This document shows positions 31,416 to 42,114 of a DNA stretch of 43,465 bases, piece by piece. The stretch is from Chara braunii (Eukaryota; Streptophyta; Charophyceae; Charales; Characeae), in assembly GCA_003427395.1 (NCBI GenBank), contig BFEA01000182.1, positions 1,579,601 to 1,623,065 of the forward strand. The letters are read 5' to 3'. A program made the position numbers and the translations under genes. Numbering within the stretch: the first letter of the stretch is position 1; each line of letters starts with the position of its first letter. The notes under the pieces are model-generated. The model saw only the letters and a program-made list of their open reading frames with translations, had not been told where the DNA came from and did no database searches.

Positions 31416-31553
31416 TATCGCACGGCCCAGGTTGCGGCCCGGTCACCAACCGTGGATGACCCAGATCACAGGCCGATGAGAAACGTTTCTCATCGGTCTG
31501 CGATCTTGGCCGTCCGCAGGTGGTGACCGGCCCGCAATCTGGCCCGTGCGATA
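31416..31553. repeat. 138-bp near-perfect inverted repeat (palindrome)
   Basis: Two 69-bp arms meet with no spacer at 31484/31485. The central 20 bases GATGAGAAACGTTTCTCATC are a perfect palindrome and the outer ends TATCGCACGG and CCGTGCGATA match. By hand count 58 of 69 positions pair. No target duplication is evident. It could be a small foldback/MITE element, a hairpin RNA source or a protein-binding palindrome. Confidence 0.92.
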
Positions 31554-31680
31554 CCGATTCGGCCCGCCCAAACAGCCCTTCTGAACGCACGCCCGCGCCC
31601 AGCCCTAGAATCGCCCTTTGAAGGGTTGTATATGTGCCCGCCATTCGAAGGGGCGAGCTTCTCAATCGTCTCGAGCACGA

Positions 31681-31740
31681 CGGCATGCTACGGCACCCGA
31701 CGGCACGCGACGGCACGAGACGGCACGCGACGGCACACGA
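31681..31740. repeat. 10-bp tandem repeat CGGCACNCGA, six copies
   Basis: Six exact decamers in register, variants CGGCACGCGA, CGGCACCCGA, CGGCACGAGA, CGGCACACGA and CGGCATGCTA. Confidence 0.95.
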
Positions 31741-31752
31741 CGTGCTCATCGT

Positions 31753-31753
<1 letters not shown>

Positions 31754-31810
<57 letters not shown>

Positions 31811-31885
31811 NNNNNNNNNNNNNNNNNNNNNNNNNNNNNNNNNNNNNNNNNNNNNNNNNNNNNNNNNNNNNNNNNNNNNNNNNNN
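31754..31885. other. (CT)n microsatellite running into an assembly gap
   Basis: CT dinucleotides (31754-31810) end in 75 Ns (31811-31885). Open frames spanning the gap are meaningless. The true array length is unknown. Confidence 0.98.
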
Positions 31886-32330
31886 GTGCTCGACGGGAAC
31901 TTGCTGCTCATCTTTGGTGCGGTGCTCATCGTGGATCCGTGCTTTTCGTCACGTGCTGATCGTGGATCCATGCTTTGGTGCATGATCACGTGCTTTTCTT
32001 TGGTGCATCATCACACACTCATTGTCGATCCGTGCTTTTGGTGTTCGGTGCTCATTGTGGATACGTGCTTTTTGTGATCGGTGCTCATCGTGGATACGTG
32101 CTTTTTGTGTTGCTCGTGGATCCGTGCTTATCTTTGTTGCATGATCACGTGCTCATCGTCAATCCGTGTTTTTGGTGCTCGGTGCTCATCGTGGATATGT
32201 GCTCATCATGGATTCGTGCTCATTGGGGATCCGTGTTTTTCTTTGGTGCTCGATGCTCATCGTTGATCCGTGTTTTTCGTGCTCATCGTGGATACGTGCT
32301 TTTCGTGCTCGGTGCTCATCACGGCTCTCT
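31886..32330. repeat. About 30-bp degenerate minisatellite
   Basis: More than ten imperfect copies of GTGCTCATCGTGGATCCGTG followed by CTTTTTGTG-like sequence. The word GTGCTCATCGTG also occurs before the gap at 31742, so the array probably spans it. Codon-open frames here give repetitive Ile-Arg-Val-Asp peptides and are not genes. Confidence 0.9.
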
Positions 32331-34039
32331 TTCTCTCTATCTCTATCTCTCGGCCCGTTGTCGAGCGCATCGGTCCAGCACCGCACAAATGGGGCGGGAC
32401 CCTCCCGACCGCGTCACGCAGGAGTTGGTTTCTTCCTCGTCGCGAATACACATGGAGCTTCCGCAAGCCGCTCCGGACGAGTGCGCCAGCCATACCTCCC
32501 GCAAGCCCCTACGACAGGATAGGGCCTACACGAGGCACGACTTATCTCCACCTTGCGGGAGCTGTCACCTCCCTTCGGTGGGCGTATCTCCGCCGAGCTA
32601 CCAATCCACAGTATGAGCAATCGCAGAGGTGGACCAGCCGAGGGCGTTTCTCGTTCGATGTAGCATAGGGGGTACGCGTGGTTTTACACCTCTATCGGAC
32701 CCACACGCGAACCGACGCCTTGGGGGGCTGAGGTCCCAAGCGCGACCCGTTGTCGGTCGACTAGGACGCATCCCACACACCAAGTGTACACCACTCTAAA
32801 GACATAAAAATTAAAACACGCACGCACACACACATATACAGACGACACGGAACGAACAACACAACAACACTCCTAGTCCCTTCAGTAGTCATCCCATAAC
32901 CTTCTGACGCGGAAATCGGATAGGCGGCGCGCGCGAGACTTAATATAAAACCGCGCGGACGCAGGGCTAACTCATATCGACTCGCAATGCATGCATACGC
33001 AAGCAGTCGCAATGATGGCGTACTATGTAGTACCCATGCTCATGCGGTCGTCGTTAATCTCGGGGGTCGCATTCGACACTCAAGTGTCGGCTGACACGCG
33101 TTTTGAGGGGTTAACCTCTCGACGTTGGACAACCGGCAAGTGCGGTTGATGTGGTGGCAATCGTCTCTTACCGCCTTGGAGACCAGCTTCACCATCCAGG
33201 GCCTGGAAAGAACTCAAGAGGTTTGACTTTGACGGTTGTCATGGACTACAACGTCCAACCATAAAAAAAAAACTCTAAGAAGTAAAAAAAATTGAAAGGG
33301 GGGATCTCCCCTTTCTCTCAAGCATGATCTGTTTAACCCTTGCGCACGACCACAATAGGACGTGCGAACACTCAAAGCGTATGTATATAAACATATAGTA
33401 CATAAAGGGTTATAAATATATGATGAGCACTCCTCTCAGCCATATAGATGTATGTGATCGCAGGAAGTCAAATCCAAAGCCCGAACCACAAACGTATCTG
33501 CAATCACATCAAAGGGTCAACCAAAAGTCCATAAACTACACGGGGTCAACTTCAACCATTTTCTGCACTCATACCCCTTTCTTTACCCAGACAAACCTCA
33601 CCCTTAGCGCACCCTTCCAGCAATAAAGTACTCAGTATCTTTGTTAAATGACCATTCAATAAAGTTCGTGTAAAAACACAACAAAACAAATCAAACCACA
33701 GGGCTAAAACCTTTAGGCCGAGTGGCAAGAGTGGATTGAAGTTGAGTCGTAAACCGACGAATCGACAATTGACCAGTTATCAGTGATAACAGAAGATGGT
33801 CCTCGTGGGATCAAGCTGAATTTATTCCAGATTCTGAATCAAACGATCAAGAGGACCTGTAACACAGGACAAACCAATACCCAGGCTAAATTTATAAGTG
33901 TTTGAAGAATAAAGTTCCATAGCACATTCTCACCCAAGATCCTCCTACAAGCTAAGCCTAGGCGTACCTCTAAGCCAATACCCAACGCAAGGTAGACCTA
34001 TATGGCAGGATTTTCCCTATTCAGGGTGGATTGCCAGAA
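32331..34039. other. Unassigned DNA
   Basis: A CT/CTAT run at 32326-32350 is followed by GC-rich DNA (to about 32760) with a frame ending ...RGRFSFDVA at 32668 that I do not recognise. The remainder is non-coding in appearance: CACA runs at about 32820-32836, A runs near 33262-33290 and several short AT-rich stretches. No known element was identified. Confidence 0.4.
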
Positions 34040-34740
34040 TTGCCACCTTTCAAAATATACTCTTAACTCCTTTAAACTAAGAAAATTTTGGCAGCGCTTC
34101 CCGTAGGAAAAGTGCCCTCTCAGAATTTATACCAACTCAAATATGAAAACAAAAACAATCTCTAATTCCGGAAAGTCAAATTTTGTCTTACTTCCTGAAC
34201 TAGTAAAAATTTGGGCAGCACTCCTTTTAGAAAATAAAACTTTTCAGATTTTTACTAAGTGAGATATGAACCGAGAGCAAACACGAGTTCAACAAAGACA
34301 AAATTTAACCGAGAGCAAACACGAGTTCAACAAAGACAAAATTTAACTAACTCCTTAGATTTGTAAAAATTTCGGCAACACTACCTTAAGAAAAAGTGTT
34401 AATCCAAGATTTATACAAAACTAAGTTAAGAATCTAAAGTGACTTTGACTTCTCAAGGTCCAATTTTGTCCAACTCCCTGAATTAGCAAAAATTTGGGCA
34501 TCACTCGCTTTAGAAAAGGAGGCTTTCCAGATTTTTACGAAGTCATATACGAAAATCAGAGAAACTGAACTTTGAAAAGACAAAGTTTGATTGACTCCTT
34601 GGTTATGTAAAAATTTCGGCAGCGCTTCACGTAGAGAAAGTGGCTTACCAATATTTATACAAGACCAAGTATAACAAATAATCCTAGAAAACGCAGAAAT
34701 TGACCTAAATAAAATAAACTTAGCTCAGAAAATGCAGTAA
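34040..34740. repeat. 122-bp tandem repeat with alternating A/B variants, five copies
   Basis: AATTTCGGCAGCGCTTC-like words recur at 34085, 34208, 34368, 34491 and 34612, giving steps of 123, 160, 123 and 121 bp. The 160-bp step is one unit plus a 38-bp internal duplication (34270-34345). Copies 1, 3 and 5 share AAGTG and TTTATAC; copies 2 and 4 share TTTGGGCA and CAGATTTTTAC, so the array has a two-unit higher-order pattern. Confidence 0.85.
34270..34345. repeat. 38-bp exact tandem duplication
   Basis: CCGAGAGCAAACACGAGTTC plus AACAAAGACAAAATTTAA occurs twice head to tail within the 122-bp array. Confidence 0.93.
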
Positions 34741-34959
34741 TTGAACTAACTCCTATCGCTCTAGCACGTGGCGAGCATCTAAAGCAACTACTTGTGGTTT
34801 GGCGAGCATCTAAAGTAGTAGTCCCACTCAGCCACATGCAGGCCAAACCACAAGGGTAAGTACTCTCACCATCCCCAAGTCAACCTTATCGAACAATAGT
34901 TCATAGTCTTTCAATGATTTATCCCTTTATACCTAACTTACATAATGCATAATGCTAGA
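34741..34959. other. Unassigned spacer with a 15-bp direct repeat
   Basis: GGCGAGCATCTAAAG occurs at about 34772 and 34802. Nothing else recognised. Confidence 0.6.
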
Positions 34960-35653
34960 CCACCCAAACTTATGGAACATGTCTAGCCCATCCATTGAAT
35001 ATACACAAACACATGGCACTACAACTTTTCTCTTCCTTGGGCACATGACTAGGCCACCCTAGTCGCCCCGAATTGTTTAAGCATCGAAGTTTTTTATAAT
35101 TATCGGCATTCAGTCTTTTAAGATAGCATATGACTGAATCGATCATCTTTAGTTCAAGGTTCAGCCTGTCCCTTCTTACCATAAGTTTTATTCTTAGTTA
35201 ATACTCCCTTCAGTTTGTGATAAGCTATGGTTAGACCACCCAAACTTATGGAACCCTGAGTGACTAGCCTGTTTATAAGTAATGTAGTAATAAGTTGTAG
35301 CCAAGTTATACCCTTTTGGTTTCAGCATGTGCGTGGCATTGGACCAAGACCACCCGAACTTATGGAACACGCCATTTTCTTAATGGTAAGGCAGGAGAAG
35401 GTTCAACCACCCAAACTTATGGAACATGCTCAGACCTCCTCGTTCAAGCCAAAAAAAACTTGAGAAAACCCCAAAATAAACAAGGCAACCAAGCCACCCA
35501 AACTTATGGGACAATGCTTGGTCCCCAAAAAGTCAACCACAAGCAGCCCTCGCAAGTCAGAGCAACCAAACCACCCAAACTTATGGAACAGGTCTGGTTC
35601 CCCAGGCAATCAAAAATAAACATAGCACTAGGCCTCCCCAAACTTATGGAGAC
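34960..35653. repeat. Seven interspersed copies of a 19-bp motif
   Basis: CCACCCAAACTTATGGAAC or a close variant occurs at 34960-34978, 35236-35254, 35350-35368, 35407-35425, 35494-35512, 35571-35589 and 35634-35653. All copies have the same orientation. Spacings are irregular (276, 114, 57, 87, 77, 63) and the DNA between copies is not conserved. The motif falls in different frames, so conservation is at nucleotide level. Confidence 0.93.
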
Positions 35654-37231
35654 TTGCCCAACCTTTAGTTGACCCAATCAGACTCGAGCAATACAACCTT
35701 CCTCCCACCTTTTCCGCAGATGCAACCCTTTTTCACAATCTGCTTTCAGTCAAACAATAAACTGAAACTGAGCTTGCACAAACATTCTTTTATGAAGCTT
35801 GGTTTGTCCTGGAAGTCAAACTGAAAGTGAAAGTAGGGACACACAAAGTATACTCAGTCAAAGCGCAACAAGGAATACAGATAGGGGTTATAACTGGTTT
35901 CATAGAGGGAAAGCAATGATTACCTCTCAGTTCCCTGCCTCCAGAACTCCTCCTAAGTTTCGGCAGAGATCCCACAATCGGTGGGCCGACTCCCCACAGA
36001 GTCTTGTTGCGGTCCTACGGGTTGCAATCCCGCCTGCCGCCTTCCTCTCAGAACAGGATTAGACTAAGAGTAAGAAGGATAGAAGGAGCGATCGTCAGAG
36101 TATGACGAGCGAGAAAAAAAAAGAGAATGGTAGCACCGCTCTGGCGCTACGGACGACAAAACCAAAAGGGATAGCCTGTCAGACCCTCAACCGTTCGGTC
36201 TCCTTTGCGCTACTCTGATATCCCTGCGTCGTCACCGCTTGATCTCGATCCCTGAATCTGTCAGATGAAAGTCTGACGTTGTAACCAAGAATGCTAGGCC
36301 CAAGTCTGGGTCTAATTTTGACGACACCTAAATAAGACGGATACTGCGCGACGCTCGGATCTATCGAGACGTTCCAAAGTTGCATTGTTGTCGATGTCGT
36401 CCTCCGTACGTATGCACAAGTTACACGCAAGCATACCAATCACGAGACATAATCTTTTTAATCCTAATTTAACTAGAAAATAAAATCTTGACAGACAACC
36501 AACGCCGGCTTCACAATCATCAATGAGAAGAGAGATCACGCGCGCCTTAAGTCTGCGCGCCCACACACTCTCTACTCTAGTCAGCCATTCAATCATCGTA
36601 AACCACAAACACAACCGCGCCTCGCACGGTATACCTAGATTTCAAACCAAACTTATTTCCTGTCGCTTGCAAAAACCAGGGCAGATACCCTTGTAAGGGT
36701 ATTCGCACCGACAACTTACCGGACCATATGAAGTGACGTCTCCATCGCTTCGCAGACTCGAAAAGCTACTAACTCATTCATAATCCAAAATGCTGACGAG
36801 AAAGGAATCAATCCGATTAGCCGACAGACTCTGGTTCGCGGCCTCCATCAAATCGTACCAACACAATTGTATGTTGTCATAATTCTAACCTGGGTCTCCA
36901 TTGTTCTGACATTATGACGTCGGGATATTGGCACTATACTACAACGTAAGTTCCAACGACCTTTTCACTGTCGTCTCCTCTTTGTCAAAGACAAACGCCG
37001 GTTTTTCGTTAAGTGTCTCTAGTCTCTACCCTGCAAGCAGAGCCATAACTAGGGACGCGGGCCCTAACCGAGACCTTCGAAGGCATTCTTGCCTCCCCCC
37101 AGTAACTCCCACAATCAGGTATATATATATATATATATATATTATCTTAGACTTTTCCTGCGGTGTGGTACAAGAAGGTCATGTTTCCATCTTCGCCCAC
37201 CTTAGTCAGGGTGATCGAGCCAGATCTGCGG
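35654..37231. other. Unassigned DNA
   Basis: No gene or element recognised. A GTTTCGGCAGAGATCCC word (about 35957) echoes the core of the 122-bp repeat, and (AT)n lies at 37120-37141. Confidence 0.4.
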
Positions 37232-37267
37232 TGTCGGGACCGGTGGGTCCCGAATAATGCCCCGACA
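37232..37267. other. Bistable inverted repeat, candidate LTR terminus
   Basis: TGTCGGG (37232-37238) can pair with CCCGACA (37261-37267), or TCGGGACC (37234-37241) can pair with GGTCCCGA (37246-37253); the two folds share the GGG and exclude each other. TGTCGGG is also a common kind of LTR start, here present on both strands. Confidence 0.6.
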
Positions 37268-37837
37268 TTTTAAAGTCTTTATATAGCCAAATTGTGCACG
37301 ACAAAGAAATTCGGAGCAAGGAGACAAGGGAGAGAGAAAAAACAAAGGATTAGGACAAGACCGCCGGGAGGAATGATGCCCTGGGTTGAGTACCGCAGGG
37401 CAAAAGAACCGGCAACGGCAAGCAGGTCAGCGACAGGACATGAGCGCATAGGGGCATAGCATGAGGCCGGGAGGGTCATTGGAATTCGGCATGACAAGGG
37501 TCAAGGTGTCATTAACTTTGCAAACGCGGCGCAGCGGATGACAAGAGAATAGGGAAGCCGAGAGGTGGACGGCCCCGGTGGCCGTGGGACGCTAGAAAAT
37601 AAGGGACCAACATGGGGGCCGCCTACACCAATTAACAGAAATCACGAATTGGAGGCCCCGCAGACGGAGAAATCGATGCACACAAGGCCCAAGAAAAGAC
37701 AAGGGAAAAGGGCCACCATAGGGCGGTCGACGCCGAAAGAACATGGGACACCTTGAGGAAAGGCACCGGGGACCACAAGAGACTTAGTAAAAATAATGGT
37801 AGTCGGGACAAAATATGAAGGGACCACCGACGAGACT

Positions 37838-37995
37838 AAGTGTCGGGGACCACCGGCGGGATAAAGTGTCGGGGGCCACCGGCGGGACAAGTGTCGAGGA
37901 CCACTCGCGGGACAAAATGTCGGGGGCCATCGGCGGGACAAGTGTCGAGGACCACCGGCGGAACAAAGTGTCGGGGGCCACCGGCGGGACAAGTG
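37838..37995. repeat. GC-rich minisatellite, about 28-bp units in 57-bp dimers
   Basis: Six imperfect units of GTGTCGGGGGCCACCGGCGG plus GACAA. Variants alternate between CGGGGGCCA.CGGCGGGACAAG and CGAGGACCA, giving a dimeric period of about 57 bp, a multiple of three, which keeps frames open on both strands without implying a protein. Confidence 0.9.
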
Positions 37996-38768
37996 GCAGG
38001 GACACGAGAAGGCTCAAGAAGGATTGAGGAGCAACATGAGGGGAAATAATTAAGACAAGGGGTACCTTCAAGATCTCGATATTGACGGCCAAGAATATTG
38101 GCACCACTACTGCAAGCACTAGTGGGAACAAACGGGGAGACCAAAAGGAAAGGAAAAAGTACAGCAACATGAGGGAGGAGGCATGGGAGCAATCCGAAAA
38201 ATCTCGGATTGGCCCCCCTAAAGAAAATGGAGTCAAAAGATACTTCATGTGAAAAATAGGCCTGCGTGAGAAAATCCGAGAATAAGGGGTCACTGTGGGA
38301 GAAAAACAGAGGGAAAAGAAGATTCCTATGAGCATGAGGAAGCCATTATTGCAGTCTGAGATATGACGGATTGCACCATGAGCAAAAGGAGGGTCAAAAC
38401 TAAGAGGAAGGGCCTAGAAAAGACCTTAACGGCTATTTGACACTTCACATGCTAGAAAAAAAAAGAAAAAGACAAGAAAAATGTGGGAGAATAAGACAAA
38501 AAGAGTGAGAGGGAGTGAGTGAGTTGGTCGTCAGTAGAGACTGCCACAAGTAGGGATTGGCAGGTCCCTACTGTCCAAGAAAGGAGGGGAAAAAAAAGAA
38601 ATGAGAAGAAATGAGAAAATGGTCTTAAGGGTAAAAAATGGCCACTTGGGGAGATACATCTGTGACCAGATACATTCTGGAATATGACGGTTGCAAAGGA
38701 TCTTAATTTTCTCTTGATTTTGCAGAGAAAATCAAGAAAAATCAAGGCCCCATGCAACCGAAATACAA

Positions 38769-39092
38769 CGGATTGCATGGGGGAGGAGAAACACATGCTT
38801 CATGTGCATCCGGAGCCAAAATTGAGCCCGAATGCACTTGAAAGGTGACCGTTTCTTTTTCCTTCAGTTTTGGGCTAGTTGAGGGGCAATGGGACTATGA
38901 AATTGACCCCTATTGCAGTCCAAGTTACAACGGACTGCACGGGGAAGGGAAAACACATGTTTTAGGTGCATCCGGAGTCAATACTGAGCCCGGATGCACT
39001 TGAAAATTGAGCGTTTCTTCTTCTTTCAATTTGGGGCAAGTTGTGGGGTTGCGGGACTAGGAAAATGACCATAGTTGCAGTCCGAGAAATAA
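38769..39092. repeat. 162-bp tandem duplication
   Basis: Two copies (38769-38930 and 38931-39092), each starting CGGA.TGCA.GGGG and containing ACACATG, GCATCCGGAG, GAGCCCG and GAATTGACC/GAAAATGACC-type blocks. Each ends in TTGCAGTCC followed by AA and then CGGA of the next unit. Confidence 0.88.
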
Positions 39093-40091
39093 CGGACTGC
39101 ATAAGGATGCCTAGGCCAAGAGAAAATGAGCCATGGCAAGCCCAAAAGGGCTAGGAATGAGTAATCTCGGCATGAGGCAAAAAGAGACGGTAAACGACGA
39201 CCGTGAGATGGGGATTTCGAGGCCAGGAATAATAGGCACACATGAGGCACTTGAAATAGGGATATTTCAACTAGCAGGGACAAGGGAGTCCAAAAATAAA
39301 AACGAGACTTCAACCGGGACGATGTCGGAGATCAAATGAGCCCCAATAAAAATAGTCGAAAAATGGGACATGCGCCGACGGGAAAACAAAATTGGAACTA
39401 GTACGGGGAAAGTGGCGGGGACTTGAGTTGTCCCAATGAAACCATGAGCCAACATGGGGAATGGCCATGCAGAGCAAACGGCACCGTCGAGATCAAGACC
39501 TAGACGGTGAAAAATATTAGCACCACTAGTGCAAACACTAGTGGGGGCAAGTGAGAGAGTCATGAGGGAAAAAAAAAACAGAATAATGGTGGTGGGAGGG
39601 TTGCCCAGCAGTCCAAGACATCTCAGACTAGTTAGGCATAAGAAAATAGAGCCCCAAAGGGCTCAACACAAAAAAAAGGCGGTAAATAAAAAATTGGAGC
39701 AAAAAGGGCTCAAAATTGAGACTAACGGAGGCAAAACGAAGCCCCCTATGAGCATGGGGGTGTTATTATTGTAATCCGAGATATATCGGTCAATTGCTGA
39801 GTCTGAATCTGGCCATGGATGAGGATCCATAGCCTAGAAAAAGACTCAACAGTTACTTGACACTTGTCACATCAGAAATTAAAGAAAAGAAAAGAAAAAT
39901 GAGAGAAAATGAAGGAAAGATGAGACAAAGGGGAGAAAAGAGTGGAGGAGAATGTGCCGGCCTATTGGGACTAGCACAATGGGGACTCGCAAGTCCCTAT
40001 TGTGACCTCATGCCTCCACATTTAGTGGAGAGCATTGAAAAGAGAAAAATGAGAGAAAATGCAAAGGAAAAATGACCGGTTTTCTTTTGGG

Positions 40092-40200
40092 CCATGGATC
40101 TGAGATTGAGATCCATGGAGGAGGGAATATGGTAGTTTTTGATGAGGCCTACCCAAACGGAGGAGGGAATATGGCAGTTTTTGATGAGGCCTATCCAAAC
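40092..40200. repeat. Perfect 10-bp stem hairpin followed by a 42-bp tandem duplication
   Basis: CCATGGATCT (40092-40101) pairs with AGATCCATGG (40109-40118) around a 7-base loop. GGAGGAGGGAATATGG plus GTAGTTTTTGATGAGGCC-like sequence is repeated at 40117 and 40159. Confidence 0.88.
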
Positions 40201-40443
40201 GGCCAACTCCAGGATGAGTTGGCAGCCCAAAATGGAAAGAAACAAAAGAGAGAAAAAGACAAAACTGTGCATTTGGCACCAAAAGGGGGTCAGATGCACC
40301 AAAAATTGAAAAAGTGAGCTTAGGGGCTCAAATTTGAAGCAAGGACCACTCGGGGGTGACACGGAATATTGTTGGCCTTGGATCTCAGCCAAATCCAAGG
40401 CTGAAAAGGCACCGAGGCATGGGAAAATACCTCGGTCTACCAA

Positions 40444-41186
40444 AAATGGGGTAGAAACGTAGAGGGTCTTTTTCTCTCAAGTGAGGCTTCCCCTTGGGCA
40501 TTAGGACTCAAGGAGGCAACATTCTGAAAATGAAAAAGAGGCTGGAGGAGGCCAAGAGGCAATCTGAGTTGGTACCAACCACTCGGACTGCATGTACTTG
40601 GCCAAAAAATAAGGCCCAGGTACCCCCGGAAGGGCCTAGTGATGAAATTTTGCCTTGGGGGTACCTCGGTTCACCTCAAGGCACATGGGGAGGCCCATGG
40701 GCTGGCCGGAGTGCTGGTTTCAGCCTACATAAGCTGAGGATTCAGTCCGCCACACTCACATTTGCATGAGGTGTGCCCATGCTGCCCAAGTGAGCTCATA
40801 GGAGCACCTCACTCACTTGGAGTAAGGAGAGGGAAACCCCTGCCAGTTAAGAAGCTTAGAGGAGACTGTGGGTCAGTGTGAAAAGCTCTAGAGGCTGGTG
40901 GTAGTGAGGCTAGCCTAAGGAGGTGATCCGCCATAGCCCCCCAACCTGTAAGGAAGGAGGAGAGGCTAGAGGGAGTCCCGTTAGCCCCCTCCTAGAGGAA
41001 AGGATTCCATAGCCATAGTTAAAGGAGCTTGCAATAGTTTGGGAGAGGTTGAGAGAGAAAGGAAAAGAGGGCTTGAGGAAGGAGAAAGTCATAGCTAAGG
41101 TGACACTTATGCAAAGGAGGGAGGAACTTGATCAAGATTGGTGCCCCAACTCCAAGATACTAAGGAGGTGAGTGGAAAGAAGAAGA
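40444..41186. other. Unassigned DNA, possible retroelement LTR end and leader
   Basis: No coding region. TGGTGCCCCAACTCCAAG at 41139-41156, four bases after an ATCA (41131-41134), resembles the layout of an LTR end plus primer binding site, though I cannot name the tRNA. Confidence 0.35.
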
Positions 41187-41286
41187 CTCTTCTTCTCTTT
41201 CTCCTTTTTCTTCTTCTTTTTCTCCCTCTTCTTCTTCCCCTTCTTTTTCCTCTTCTGCCTCCTCTTATGCCTCTTCTTCTTCTTCT

Positions 41287-41317
<31 letters not shown>

Positions 41318-41405
41318 TTTCGTTTTCCTCCTTCCCTCTTCCTTTTCCTACTCCCCCAACGATCTCTCATCTACATTCCCTTCTTCTTCTTCTTCATCCT
41401 CTCTC
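41187..41405. repeat. (CTT)n/(TTC)n polypyrimidine tract
   Basis: About 220 bp of TTC-type repeat with CC interruptions; long Leu/Phe and Arg frames across it are artefacts. Confidence 0.95.
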
Positions 41406-41497
41406 TCTCCATATGTATTTTCCAAAGCTTAGAGTTCATGGTAGGAGGCCTTTCCACTAGTAATGGTATCCCCACGGGTTCGTCCTACACTTCCTTA

Positions 41498-42110
41498 TGA
41501 ATCGCCACTTCCCTTTTTGTAATTTCATGCATGAGAGTGAGTTTCACTCACTCTCCTCTCACTTTCTCTCCATTTTTCCACTTAGGAGCAAATTGCAATT
41601 CTTGTTCATGCTTGTTCTTGTGTTTTGATGGTGTTTTCCTCTTGTTTAGTCCATTTCTCCACTCCCATGTAAATCGCCACTTCCGTGTTTGTGATTTCAT
41701 GCATGAGAGTGAGTTTCACTCACTCGCCTCTCACGTTCTCTCCATTTCTTCATTTAGGAGCAAATCGCAATTCCTATTTGCGCTTGTTCTAGTGTGTGGA
41801 TGATGTTTTCCTCTTGTTTTGTCCTTTTCTTCACTTCCATGTGAATCGCCACTTTCCACCTTGTGATTTCATACATTCGAGTGAGTCCCACTCACTCTTC
41901 TCTCACTTTCTCTCCATTACTTCACTTAGGAGCAAATTGCGACTCTTGTTTGTGCTTGTTCTAGTGTTTGGATTATGTTTGTCTCTTGTTTTGTCCTTTT
42001 CTCCACTCCCATATGAATCGCCACTTGTCATTTTGTGATTTCATGCATTAGAGCGAGTATCACTCACTCTCCCCTCACTTCCTCTTCATCTATGCACTTG
42101 GTAATGAATT
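41498..42110. repeat. 172-bp tandem repeat, about 3.6 copies
   Basis: ATCGCCACTT recurs at 41501, 41673, 41845 and 42017, exactly 172 bp apart each time. Units contain GAGAGTGAGTTTCACTCACTC, CTCTCACTTTCTCTCCAT, TTAGGAGCAAATTGCAA and CTCTTGTTTTGTCC. Part of the unit (TTTCATGCATG...GAG...TCTCACTCAC) resembles the neighbouring 92-bp repeat. Confidence 0.95.
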
Positions 42111-42114
42111 GCAA

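Larger units (their letters stand above)
38060..40440. repeat. Long imperfect direct repeat (about 1.4-kb period)
   Basis: Blocks in 38060-38620 recur in the same order at 39480-40020. They are GATCTCGATATTGACGG against GATCAAGACCTAGACGG, then TATTGGCACCACTACTGCAA against TATTAGCACCACTAGTGCAA, then the CTAGAAAAGAC...GACACTT block, an A/G-rich stretch, and CAGGTCCCTA against CAAGTCCCTA. No gene is recognised in either unit; frames inside are composition artefacts. Confidence 0.75.

Noticed and set aside
31387-32077. Open frames through the 75-N gap.
   Set aside because: They depend on translating Ns and a CT repeat.
37642-38049. Repetitive Arg/Trp/Pro or Gly-rich protein encoded by the 57-bp minisatellite.
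   Set aside because: Both strands are equally open because the repeat period is a multiple of three.
41107-41500. Arg-rich or Leu/Phe-rich proteins at the CTT tract.
   Set aside because: Pure trinucleotide-repeat artefact.
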